Of a stretch of DNA of 64,000 nt, positions 56,643-64,000 are shown one piece after another. The notes below the pieces were generated by a model. It saw only the letters and a list, made by a program, of their open reading frames with translations, ran no database searches and was not told the origin of the DNA. The translations under genes and the position numbers were made by a program. Source of the DNA: Mycolicibacterium goodii (GTDB taxonomy: Bacteria; Actinomycetota; Actinomycetes; Mycobacteriales; Mycobacteriaceae); the NCBI RefSeq assembly GCF_022370755.2, contig NZ_CP092364.2:3720001-3784000 (forward strand), given 5' to 3'. Positions within the stretch are counted from its first letter, which is position 1. Every line of letters begins with the position of its first letter.

Positions 56643-57643
56643 CCACCGAGGCGCCGGACTGGCGCCGCGAGCGTCTGCGCCCCGCCGCGAGACTCCTCGG
56701 AATCCGTGCATTGATCGCGGTTCCGGTCACGTTGGCCGTCTCCGTGGGCATGTTCGGCGTGGCCGCACTCTCACCGTTGGACCCCCTGGCCGCCTATCTC
56801 GGTGACAACTATCAAATCGCCACCCAGTCGCAACGCGAGGCCATGCGAGCCGCTTACGACCTCGACCAACCCTGGTGGGAAGCGTGGTGGCACTGGCTCA
56901 CCGCGGCATTGCAGGGTGATCTGGGGTGGTCGTCCACCCAGTCACTGCCGGTGAGCACCGTGCTGGCCGAGCGGATGCCCTTCACTCTCGGCCTGTCGGG
57001 CACTGCACTGCTTCTCGGGGCGGTGATCGCTCTGGTGCTGGGATGTGTCGCCGGGATGAGTGGCGGGATCGTCGACCGGCTGTGCAACAGTTTCGCGGTG
57101 GCGTTCGCGGCGGTTCCGCCGTTTGTGATGTCGCTGGCCCTGGTGACCGTGTTCGCCGTCGGCCTGCGCTGGTTTCCCACCTCGGGGGCGCGGCCACCCG
57201 GCGGTGACTACACCGGCGCCGGCCTTCTGACCTATTCGGTGCTGCCGCTCAGCGCGCTGGTGGTCTCGCAGATTCCGTGGCTGCTGCTGGCGACCCGGGC
57301 CGCGGTGCTCGAGGCGCGTGACTCCGATGCGGTCCGGGCCGCCCGCGCCCGCGGTGTGCACGGCTGGCCGCTGTTGCGTGCCCACATCGCGCCGGTTTCC
57401 GTGCTGCCGACATTGGCCCTTACCGGCACCCGGCTGCCCGAGCTCATCGCCGGAGCTGCCATCGTCGAAACGGTCTTCGGCTGGCCCGGAGTGGCCGCCG
57501 TGCTGGTCGATTCGGCTGCGGCACTGGACTTTTCGTTGTCAGCTGCACTTACCGTCGGCGCCGCCCTGGCGGTGTTGCTCGGTTCGGCGTTCTCCGATGC
57601 CGCAGCGGTGGCTCTGGACCCCCGGATCGGACTGCGCGCATGA
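56630..57643 (+). CDS. ABC transporter permease (DppB/NikB type)
   Basis: 337-residue permease. After an N-terminal helix (LIAVPVTLAVSVGMFGVAAL) it has AYDLDQPWWEAWWHWLTAAL and QGDLGWSSTQSLPVSTVLAE, the characteristic DppB early loop. The EAA loop is DSDAVRAARARGVHGWPLLR, followed by GAAIVETVFGWPGVAAVLVD. Starts at 56612 or 56630 are both possible within the overlap with the binding protein gene; no clear ribosome site. Stop overlaps the next permease by 4 bases. Confidence 0.9.
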   Translation: MDALTTEAPDWRRERLRPAARLLGIRALIAVPVTLAVSVGMFGVAALSPLDPLAAYLGDNYQIATQSQREAMRAAYDLDQPWWEAWWHWLTAALQGDLGWSSTQSLPVSTVLAERMPFTLGLSGTALLLGAVIALVLGCVAGMSGGIVDRLCNSFAVAFAAVPPFVMSLALVTVFAVGLRWFPTSGARPPGGDYTGAGLLTYSVLPLSALVVSQIPWLLLATRAAVLEARDSDAVRAARARGVHGWPLLRAHIAPVSVLPTLALTGTRLPELIAGAAIVETVFGWPGVAAVLVDSAAALDFSLSAALTVGAALAVLLGSAFSDAAAVALDPRIGLRA

Positions 57644-58467
57644 GCACCCTCGTGCTGTCCCGGCGGGCCGTCACCGGTTGGCCCTGGTTGTTGCTGGCTG
57701 CCATCGTGGTGGCCGCGGTGGCGGTCCCGCTCGGCGCGGGCGAACAGCTGGCGGATTTCGGCCGGGCATTACAACCACCGAGCGCCGCGCACCCCGCCGG
57801 CACCGACCATTTCGGTTATGACCTGCTGATCAGAACTGCTCAGGGACTGCAGATCTCACTGTTGACGGCCGGATCATGCGCCGTGGTCGCGACCGTGCTC
57901 GGTGCGCTGATCGGTGTGGGTTCGGCCCTCGCCGGCGGGTGGGTCGACGCCGCAGTCATGCGTGTCGTGGACGGCGTGAATGCGCTTCCACATCTTGTGG
58001 TGGGCATCGTGATCGCGGCGATGTGGCGCGGCGAGACGCTGGCCATCATCGCGTCGATCGGGCTGACCCACTGGCCCGCCGTCGCCCGGGTGGTGCGCGC
58101 CGAACTGCTCGCAGTCACCGACGCCGGCTGGGTGCAAACCTCGCGTTTGGCAGGCGCGTCGCGGTGGTTCATCGCGCGGCACCATCTGGTGCCGACGGTG
58201 ACCGGTCAAGCCGTTGTCGCGATGGTGATGCTGTTGCCGCACGCGGTGTGGCACGAATCGACGCTGTCGTTCCTCGGTGTCGGGCTGTCCCCTGATCGCG
58301 CCAGCTTGGGCACGCTGCTGGGGCAGGCTCGCGGTGACATCCTGGCCGGGGCGTGGTGGACGCTGGTGGTCCCCGCCGGGTCCCTGATCCTCACTGCCCT
58401 GTCGTTCGCCGCCGCGGCCTCCGAGACGCGCCGTCGCAGCGAACCGCCCAGCGGACGGGTGTGGTGA
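57640..58467 (+). CDS. ABC transporter permease (DppC/NikC type)
   Basis: 275-residue permease, second of the pair. HPAGTDHFGYDLLIRTAQGL near residue 48 is the DppC hallmark, followed by GALIGVGSALAGGWVDAAVM. The EAA loop reads DAGWVQTSRLAGASRWFIAR, and SFLGVGLSPDRASLGTLLGQ near 205 is typical of the family C-terminus. ATG 57640 and the stop both overlap neighbours by 1-4 bases. It forms a heterodimer with the preceding permease. Confidence 0.92.
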   Translation: MSTLVLSRRAVTGWPWLLLAAIVVAAVAVPLGAGEQLADFGRALQPPSAAHPAGTDHFGYDLLIRTAQGLQISLLTAGSCAVVATVLGALIGVGSALAGGWVDAAVMRVVDGVNALPHLVVGIVIAAMWRGETLAIIASIGLTHWPAVARVVRAELLAVTDAGWVQTSRLAGASRWFIARHHLVPTVTGQAVVAMVMLLPHAVWHESTLSFLGVGLSPDRASLGTLLGQARGDILAGAWWTLVVPAGSLILTALSFAAAASETRRRSEPPSGRVW

Positions 58468-59234
58468 TGGCAGACGCTGCGCAGCTGCGCGAATTCAGCG
58501 TGGACATCGCCCTCCACCAGAGCGGGCATTCCCCCTTGGTCCGCACCCTCCACGACGTCAACCTGACGGTACCCACCGGCAAGCTGACCGCGCTGATCGG
58601 TGAATCCGGATGCGGCAAATCGCTTGTCGCCGCGACGTTGTGCGGCTTGCTTCCGCCGGGATCACGGGCGCGCGGCCAGATCCGTATCGGCGGACGGGAC
58701 CTGAGCGTAGCCGGCGAGCGGGATTGGCGTGAGGTCCGCGGCCACCACATCGGACTCGTTCCCCAGTCGGCGGCGACGTCGTTCACTCCGGTGCGTACGG
58801 TGGGCGCTCAGCTCACCGAGGTATGCCGCCGGCTCGGCGCCGACCGCAGCGCCGCCGAACTTCTCACCGCGGTGCACCTGCCGGTCGATGCCGGAGCACT
58901 GTATCCGCACGAGCTCTCCGGCGGCATGGCCCAGCGCGCCGCGATCGCCGCGGCCATAGCCGCCCGTCCGGCACTGCTGGTCGCCGATGAACCGACCTCC
59001 GCACTGGACCCCGCGCACGCGGCGGCGATCTGGCAGCTGCTCGGATCCATCGCCGAAGCGGGTGCGGGCGTCCTGGTCATCACCCATGATCTGAGGTCAC
59101 TCCTCGACGCCGCAGTGTGCGATGACGTGGCGCTGATGCGCGGCGGCACGATCATCCGTCAGGCGCCGCTGACGGAAATAGCCGACAGCGCCGACAATTA
59201 CATCGGCTTGTTCTTCGCCGGAGCGAACTCGTGA
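58467..59234 (+). CDS. ABC transporter ATPase (DppD/NikD type)
   Basis: 255-residue ATPase: Walker A GESGCGKS (about 42-49), Q-loop IGLVPQSAATSFTPVRTVGA, signature ELSGGMAQRAAIAAAIAARP, Walker B LLVADEPTSALD, and H-loop VLVITHDLRSLLDA. ATG 58467 shares a base with the upstream stop (TGATG). It is shorter than E. coli DppD (327 aa), lacking most of the C-terminal oligopeptide-binding extension, as in NikD-like proteins. Confidence 0.92.
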   Translation: MADAAQLREFSVDIALHQSGHSPLVRTLHDVNLTVPTGKLTALIGESGCGKSLVAATLCGLLPPGSRARGQIRIGGRDLSVAGERDWREVRGHHIGLVPQSAATSFTPVRTVGAQLTEVCRRLGADRSAAELLTAVHLPVDAGALYPHELSGGMAQRAAIAAAIAARPALLVADEPTSALDPAHAAAIWQLLGSIAEAGAGVLVITHDLRSLLDAAVCDDVALMRGGTIIRQAPLTEIADSADNYIGLFFAGANS

Positions 59235-59857
59235 GGACGTCAGGGCTTGTCGCCGAGAATGTCTGGGTGGCCTTCGGTGGCCGGCCCGTACTACGCGCGG
59301 TGAATCTCACCGTGCGCGCCGGCGATATCGTCGGCGTCACCGGTCCGTCGGGCTGCGGCAAGACCACACTGCTGCGCGTGTTGGCGGGTTTGCGCAGGCC
59401 CGATGCAGGCAACGTGCGCTACGACGACAAACCGGTGGCCCCGGCGGGTTCCATCGGCATGATCGCCCAGCACCCACGGTTGGTGTGCAATCCACGCTGG
59501 ACCCTGGGCGCCATCGTCACCGAGCCCGCCCGCATCCGCGGCACGTCAGCCGACATCGAGATCACCAGCGCCCGCGTTGGGTTGGACACCGCGCTCCTGC
59601 AGCGCCACCCCGCTCAGGTCAGCGACGGTCAGCTCCAGCGCGCCTGCATCGCCCGGGCCCTGCTCGCGGCACCGCAGTTCCTCTTGTGCGACGAGCCCAC
59701 CGCCATGCTGGATCCCATCGCGGCGAGGGACATCACCGACCTGCTCAAGCAGCTCGCAGCCGAGGGCACCGGAATCGTTCTGGTGAGCCACAATCCGCGG
59801 CTGGTCAGCGAACTTGCCGACTGCGTTTCGGTTCTTGGCGTCCCTCCTGGCAATTGA
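59231..59857 (+). CDS. ABC transporter ATPase (NikE/DppF type, short)
   Basis: 208-residue ATPase: Walker A GPSGCGKTT (about 38-46), a Q-loop IGMIAQHPRLVCNPRWTLGA, signature QVSDGQLQRACIARALLAAP (SDGQ instead of SGGQ, as in NikE/PhnK relatives), Walker B FLLCDEPTAMLD and H-loop IVLVSHNPRLVSE. GTG 59231 overlaps the previous gene by 4 bases. It ends just after the H-loop; there is no C-terminal extension. Last gene of the importer operon. Confidence 0.9.
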   Translation: MRTSGLVAENVWVAFGGRPVLRAVNLTVRAGDIVGVTGPSGCGKTTLLRVLAGLRRPDAGNVRYDDKPVAPAGSIGMIAQHPRLVCNPRWTLGAIVTEPARIRGTSADIEITSARVGLDTALLQRHPAQVSDGQLQRACIARALLAAPQFLLCDEPTAMLDPIAARDITDLLKQLAAEGTGIVLVSHNPRLVSELADCVSVLGVPPGN

Positions 59858-60149
59858 CCTGCGACCAGCCCGCTTGTCGCGCGCGCAGGGAGGTAGGCCA
59901 ACCGTCGGAACTAAAGCTGAGCGGCCAGCGAGAACGCCGCCGGCCGACCGCAGGTAACGTGTCGCCTTCGGCGGTGTCGATCCTGCTACGCAGCCGGTGG
60001 AACCGGGGCTGGGCAACAACCGTCGGCTGCCTGGGTTGCGCCATGCAGCAATGCGGTCTGAGGCGTTCAACGACATAGCCGCTGCCGCCAAAGGCCGCCT
60101 GTGCAAGCCACCGGCTCCACCGCACCACACCACTACTGGATCGCAAGCC

Positions 60150-60407
60150 CTAACAGGGCAGGGTCTCCCGTTTGTCACAGACGGTTGCTTTGAAAGTAGG
60201 GCTCGCCGACGGCGTGGACAGCTCCCTCGGTGCCTTTTTCACCGTGTAGGTGGCCAACGGGTAGTGGCCCATGCCTTCCGTGTACGCGGCAGCGTCATCC
60301 CCAGCGAAGGCAAAGGTACTGGCGCCCATGGCAATGAAGACACAAGCGCCCAAAGCGGCAGACGCCGTCTTCGTGCGCCACGCGAAACGACGTGAAATTC
60401 TCAGCAT
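60150..60407 (-). CDS. Small secreted protein (85 residues)
   Basis: ATG 60407 is preceded on the minus strand by AGGAGAT at 5-6 bases. The N-terminus MLRISRRFAWRTKTASAALG has an Arg/Lys start, a hydrophobic core ALGACVFIAMGASTFAF, and a likely cleavage AFA-GDD near residue 36. The mature part of about 50 residues contains YTEGMGHYPLATYTVKK and two cysteines (AVCDK-type VCDKRE and C-terminal LPC), which could form one disulfide bond. No family is recognised. It lies alone in a stretch of 900 bases between the ABC operon and an IclR gene. Confidence 0.7.
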   Translation of the reverse strand: MLRISRRFAWRTKTASAALGACVFIAMGASTFAFAGDDAAAYTEGMGHYPLATYTVKKAPRELSTPSASPTFKATVCDKRETLPC

Positions 60408-60774
60408 GTTCCATCTCCTAGCAACCAGCCGAACAGGTCAGGATCGCGCCCTATTGGAGCGACACATGCCACACTGCATCATCGAAGTGCCCTGAATCAC
60501 TTTCTGTTCGGATATATCGGAAGCCACTTCTAACCAAGGGGGTACGCGCTTCGACGTCGACAGCACACGACCCCCAACGCCGTCAGAGGCGCGCAGAGTA
60601 CGAAGTTCTAGCGGATGTCGCGTGGACCGATGCTTCTACGGTTCGTGCCGTTCTCGATGGATGGACCTGCCACGGCCTCATTTGATCGACGAAGCGGTTA
60701 AAATCCCTTCGATACCGAAGCTGCCAACATTGAGCTACATCGACCGCGCCACCGTGCGAACGCAGCCTTCGAAT
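60408..60774. other. Intergenic region without recognisable gene
   Basis: 367 bases. It includes the upstream region of the small secreted protein gene (ribosome site at 60411-60417) and the 3' flank of the IclR gene. A short symmetric GATATATC lies near 60512. I see no other coding or structural feature. Confidence 0.5.
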
Positions 60775-61524
60775 TTAGTTGGCCTGCTGCATCAACGCGC
60801 GCGCAGCACGTCGGGCGATACCGATGTACTCGTCGCAATTGCGCTGCAACCTCTCCGAAGGCATGCAAATGGAGAGTGCTGCCACCGCTCGCCGCTCTCG
60901 TCGATGTATGCCGACCGCAATACACGAGTGCCCGGTGATAGTCCTACCGTGTTCGATCGCCAGATCTTGGTCGCGCACCGACAACAGTTCCTCGCGAAGG
61001 ATGGTGGCATCGGTGACCGGCCCGTAGGCAAGAAGCGGGGCGCCATTCTGTGGCATCCGCTCCTTGACCTTGGTCCATGGCAGTTGTGCGATGAGCAACC
61101 TGCCCAGTGCCGAGGTATAACCGGGGAGATACACATCGTTAGGAAGATCGTGACCAACCCGGCCCGCTGCGGCAGAGACGATCGAGATCACCCCTTGACC
61201 ATCCCATACCCCGACGTTCACAGCAGCCTTGAGTCGCTTCGACAGCTCGGCGACCGCACGGTGGGTATGCAGACCGAAGCAGCTCGAGTTCATCAGACGA
61301 CGGCTGATGAGCAGTAGTCGCCAACCAAGCCGATATCGATCGTCAGAGGTTTGTTGCAGCAAACCGATTTCAGCGAGGCTGGCCACGATGTCAAACGTCG
61401 TTGATTTCGCCAGACCCAGCATCACCGCCATTTCGGTCACCCCCCACTCCGGGCGGTCCACGGTGAAAAGGTTGAGCACCATCCCGGCACGCTCAATCGT
61501 ATTCAGCACGTCACCGGCCTCCAA
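60775..61524 (-). CDS. IclR family transcriptional regulator
   Basis: 249-residue regulator: winged HTH at residues 5-70 (LNTIERAGMVLNLFTVDRPE, then WGVTEMAVMLGLAKSTTFDI, VASLAEIGLLQQTSDDRYRL) and an effector domain with VISIVSAAAGRVGHDLPNDV and GYTSALGRLLIAQLP. Ends ARRAARALMQQAN. It is a lone gene between the ABC importer and rraA copy 2. The likely targets are the ABC operon and/or the CaiB gene at 63551. The symmetric sites near 54954 and 63504 do not match each other, so I cannot tell which it binds. Confidence 0.9.
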   Translation of the reverse strand: MEAGDVLNTIERAGMVLNLFTVDRPEWGVTEMAVMLGLAKSTTFDIVASLAEIGLLQQTSDDRYRLGWRLLLISRRLMNSSCFGLHTHRAVAELSKRLKAAVNVGVWDGQGVISIVSAAAGRVGHDLPNDVYLPGYTSALGRLLIAQLPWTKVKERMPQNGAPLLAYGPVTDATILREELLSVRDQDLAIEHGRTITGHSCIAVGIHRRERRAVAALSICMPSERLQRNCDEYIGIARRAARALMQQAN

Positions 61525-62056
61525 CCAACGCGCGCGTCACTTATCCATGTCGGAGTTGCGTTCAGATCAGGACGAATCGGAAATTCACCGCTGCAACGAT
61601 CGCATCGACACGTCGGGTTCCAAATCGCTCGCATTCTCCAAATACTCTGCGCCAACTGCGATGAGGGGCTACCAACTTTAGCCAAGCCTGAGGCGATAAC
61701 CTCCACAAAGTCCGAGACCCAATTACGTTGAGACATAAGGTGAAATGAACGACCACACAGTTGGTATCCGGGGTGGGACGCATGGCGGCCGCCGATGAGG
61801 AGGACGTATCCGTCGGCAAGGAGCGAGCTGCCGGGCATGCCGACGGCGTGAGCCGATGACAATCACAAGCCGCGATACAAGTGCCGCTGCAGAGAATTTG
61901 GCTACGACTCCAGGCGCCAGACGACTCGCGAACAGTCATCGATGAGGCGTACCCGAGCAGATCAAGACCGACGGCCATGAACGGGCCGACGGTAGTAGCC
62001 GACCCACTTTACTGCGCCATGTCGGACACGAGTGCCTTCGCCTCGTCGACCCAAGT
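61525..62056. other. Intergenic region without intact gene
   Basis: 532 bases between the IclR start and the 919-bp repeat copy 2. Several short frames are open on both strands but none has good codon use, a ribosome site and a family resemblance. Directly after rraA copy 2, the ATG corresponding to the DUF3500 start reads into a 16-codon frame (MTWVDEAKALVSDMAQ). It replaces DUF3500 at the repeat edge. Confidence 0.5.
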
Positions 62057-62975
62057 CATTGTCGATTCTGTGGTTTCAGTCTGTTTTGCCGTACAGGTAG
62101 TCGATAAGGCCGTCGACCGGCTCGTCGGCCTTGAGCAGGGCATCGAAACCGATCTCCGAGGACGCGATCTGCTCTGCGCGCTCCAGGACAGAGTCGATGA
62201 GATCACGAGGAATACAGCAAATCCCGGTCTCATCGGCGATGATGAGGTCGCCGGCGGCCACCTGAACACCGCACAGCCGGACCGTTCCGTTCACCTCAGT
62301 GGTGACGCTGCGCCACTTGCCGGTGATCGGAGTATGGTCGCGCGACCACACAGGAAAGTGCAAAGAGCGAGATCGTCCCAAATCGCGCACGCCACCGTCG
62401 ACTATCGCACCCGCCAAACCCTGCCTCTTGGCCACCGACGCCATCAAGCCACCCATGTTCGACACCTCGGCAAGACCTTCGATGACCAACACGTCCCCGG
62501 GACTCGCAGTCCTCAGCGCGAGGATCTCGGCCATGCGCCAATCCTTATCAGACACCGCGGCAAACGCCGACCGCGACTGATCCACGTTCCGCACCGTCGT
62601 GGCGTTTCCGACAATCCTCTCCCTCGGCATAGACGGACCCAGACGAGACGCGGGAATGGCACCACGAACGCCAAACTCGTCGAGCACATCGGACACCGTG
62701 CTCGACAGGTCATCGAGGGCGAGGAAACGCTGAATCGTCGCGGTATCGGTCGACGGGAGCGGATCATGAATCGTCGCCCAGTCGAACCTCACGTTGACAG
62801 ACCCCGCACGCCTCCGGTCCGACATTCACCTCTCCTCGCTAGACATGTTGTAATGCAAGCAGTTCCGGCACAATCACCGACATCCCACCAATCGCTCAAC
62901 CGTATCCGAGGCAGCCCCCTCGTGCCCTTCGATCTTTGAATGGCAACCATTTGCCACCCTTCTGAATCACCGGCC
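62057..62975. repeat. 919-bp direct repeat, copy 2
   Basis: Second copy of 50293-51211, same orientation. The left boundary is base 62057, where upstream sequence (T instead of C) stops matching. The right boundary is 62975, after which 62976 (C instead of G) differs. It carries rraA, its ribosome site, the leader and the TGGCAA-N4-TTGCCA palindrome (62941-62956). Confidence 0.95.
62076..62825 (-). CDS. RraA-fold aldolase-like protein, copy 2
   Basis: 249 residues, identical to the product of 50312-51061, including GLAGAIVDGGVRDLGRSRSL with the catalytic Arg-Asp. It keeps the same ribosome site and upstream palindrome, so it could be transcribed under the same control as copy 1. Unlike copy 1 it is not followed by DUF3500 and lysR; the downstream sequence has no intact gene. 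Identical paralogues imply either a recent duplication or ongoing gene conversion. Confidence 0.9.
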   Translation of the reverse strand: MSDRRRAGSVNVRFDWATIHDPLPSTDTATIQRFLALDDLSSTVSDVLDEFGVRGAIPASRLGPSMPRERIVGNATTVRNVDQSRSAFAAVSDKDWRMAEILALRTASPGDVLVIEGLAEVSNMGGLMASVAKRQGLAGAIVDGGVRDLGRSRSLHFPVWSRDHTPITGKWRSVTTEVNGTVRLCGVQVAAGDLIIADETGICCIPRDLIDSVLERAEQIASSEIGFDALLKADEPVDGLIDYLYGKTD

Positions 62976-63550
62976 CGTCCACTCATTGCAGGGGCGGCGT
63001 TTGAACGATTCGGCCCGGCTGAGTTCACAGCCGAGACATCGTCGATACGATGACATACGCCGGTTCGGAGATGGCTCCGTCCTCGCGCAGATCGAGTACG
63101 ACACGACCCGGGACCGGCCCCGGCGATGATGCGCTTGCGGCCAGAAAAGCCGTCCGCCGCTGCCACATCTGGCATCCGACTTCACCGGAACGCAAGTCAT
63201 GCGTCATTACTTGTTCGACCACGGCATTCTCGACCGCTGATTCCTGCCGCCAGAAGGCGGCAGGACTTTACTCGCTGGATCGAGAGAGCGGGACCTCGCC
63301 GCCGCCACTGCCGCCTGGTCCAGACAGCATCGTCCTCCGATTCACCCGCCAGTGCTGCCGTTATGAAGCGGCCTCCACTTCCCGCGCGCGGCTCGGCACA
63401 AGTCGTGGCCCCAAGTCACCTCAGTCGACCCCGTTGTGTGTCTGCGAGTTGGCGTGTGCTCTGCCGCTTGGTTGACACAGACCGTGTTGAAGGTCGAGAC
63501 TGTCGTATATACGTACTTGATGTTCCAATATAAGACGGAGTAGTAGCCGC
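62976..63550. other. Intergenic region with a hairpin and the CaiB promoter region
   Basis: 575 bases without an intact gene. A perfect hairpin CCTGCCGCC-AGAA-GGCGGCAGG occurs at 63243-63264, followed by ACTTTA on the plus strand. Close to the CaiB gene lies the palindrome CGTATATACG (63504-63513) in an AT-rich stretch with possible -10 (ATATAAG near 63528), then GGAG at 63537-63540. Codon-like frames to the left of the hairpin could be gene debris but resemble nothing I know. Confidence 0.5.
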
Positions 63551-64000
63551 ATGAGTAATCGAAATGGGACAAGCGAAAGTCTCGTCGGGCTGCGAGTCCT
63601 CGATCTGTCACGTGTTCTGGCCGGCCCGCTGTGTTGTCAACTCCTCGGCGACCACGGAGCGGATGTGATCAAGGTCGAGTCGCCTGACGGGGACGACACA
63701 CGGCGGTGGGGTCCCCCGTTCGTGGCAGACGACATGAGCGCTTACTTCAACGCGATCAACCGCAACAAACGCAATATCTGCTTGGACCTGCAGACCTCGC
63801 GAGGACAGCAGGTGCTCGAGCGACTACTCGAGGACACCGATGTGGTCGTAGAGAACTTCAAGGCAGGAACCATGGCTCGGTGGGGGTTCTCCGACGAGCA
63901 GATTCTGGAGCGTCACCCACGTCTGATCGTCTGCCGTATCACCGGCTTTGGCACCGACGGACCAATGGGTGGGATGCCGGGCTACGATGCCGTCACTCAG
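63551..64000 (+). CDS. CaiB/BaiF (family III) CoA-transferase, N-terminal part
   Basis: 150 codons to the right edge; the gene continues beyond the window. GLRVLDLSRVLAGPLCCQLL and GDHGADVIKVESPDGDDTRR start the fold, followed by YFNAINRNKRNICLDLQTSR, DVVVENFKAGTMARWGF and CRITGFGTDGPMGGMPGYDA, all typical of formyl-/succinyl-CoA-type transferases; the catalytic Asp lies beyond the edge. GGAG lies 10 bases before ATG 63551. The family member in the 29-31 kb operon is only distantly similar. It probably activates an acid produced by the island's enzymes. Confidence 0.92.
   Translation, partial: MSNRNGTSESLVGLRVLDLSRVLAGPLCCQLLGDHGADVIKVESPDGDDTRRWGPPFVADDMSAYFNAINRNKRNICLDLQTSRGQQVLERLLEDTDVVVENFKAGTMARWGFSDEQILERHPRLIVCRITGFGTDGPMGGMPGYDAVTQ

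Noticed and set aside
61881..62056. Possible integrase-like peptide (LIDDCSRVVW) on the minus strand next to repeat copy 2
   Set aside because: Too short and not followed by other integrase core motifs; cannot be distinguished from chance.
62789..63480. Several open frames right of rraA copy 2
   Set aside because: Poor codon use, rich in Arg/Ser/Pro, no ribosome sites and no family resemblance.

Overview
The sequence is GC-rich actinobacterial DNA. It has many ATGA/GTGA gene overlaps, GTG and TTG starts, F420-type flavoenzymes and a 14-gene-type complex I (nuo) operon. Together these point to a fast-growing Mycolicibacterium, closest in feel to M. smegmatis. The species call is inference, because no database search was possible.

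Layout. (1) 1-8.2 kb: the distal nuo operon (end of nuoG, then nuoH-I-J-K-L-M-N), tightly coupled, ending at a long palindrome. (2) 8.2-12.7 kb: a minus-strand operon of MFS transporter, NtaA/DszA-type flavin monooxygenase, PIG-L deacetylase and zinc alcohol dehydrogenase. (3) 12.7-24.8 kb: mixed accessory genes, including TetR and AraC regulators, an APH-fold kinase with an unknown partner, a Baeyer-Villiger-type monooxygenase, an amine oxidase, a hydrolase, a quinone reductase, a YggS protein and a deletion-type pseudogene. (4) 24.8-26.8 kb: a TetR-controlled SDR and a frameshifted CmlR/Cmx-like MFS gene. (5) 27.3-32.6 kb: a five-gene operon (GntP permease, CaiB CoA-transferase, HMG-CoA-lyase-like enzyme, IclR regulator, SDR), probably importing, activating and cleaving an organic acid. 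(6) 32.8-37 kb: a membrane O-acyltransferase with an SGNH domain, a P450 and an SDR. (7) 37.1-40.1 kb: a HTH-TOBE molybdate-type regulator followed by modABC. (8) 40.3-48 kb: a 47-codon small gene, three flavin/F420 enzymes, acyl-CoA dehydrogenase, acyl-CoA ligase and a GH15 glycosidase.

(9) 48.1-64 kb is the most unusual part. A LysR, DUF3500, RraA-aldolase operon faces an SDR/VOC/acetoacetate-decarboxylase-like operon. These are followed by a PPOX protein, a relic of an IS3-type transposase, a five-gene peptide/nickel-type ABC importer, a small secreted protein, an IclR regulator and then a second copy of the rraA gene. That copy lies in a 919-bp direct repeat 11.76 kb from the first, and is followed by the start of another CaiB CoA-transferase. 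The block reads as a recently assembled catabolic island: import of an oligopeptide-like or metal-chelate-like solute, aldol cleavage, reduction, decarboxylation and CoA transfer. Its substrate cannot be named from sequence alone.
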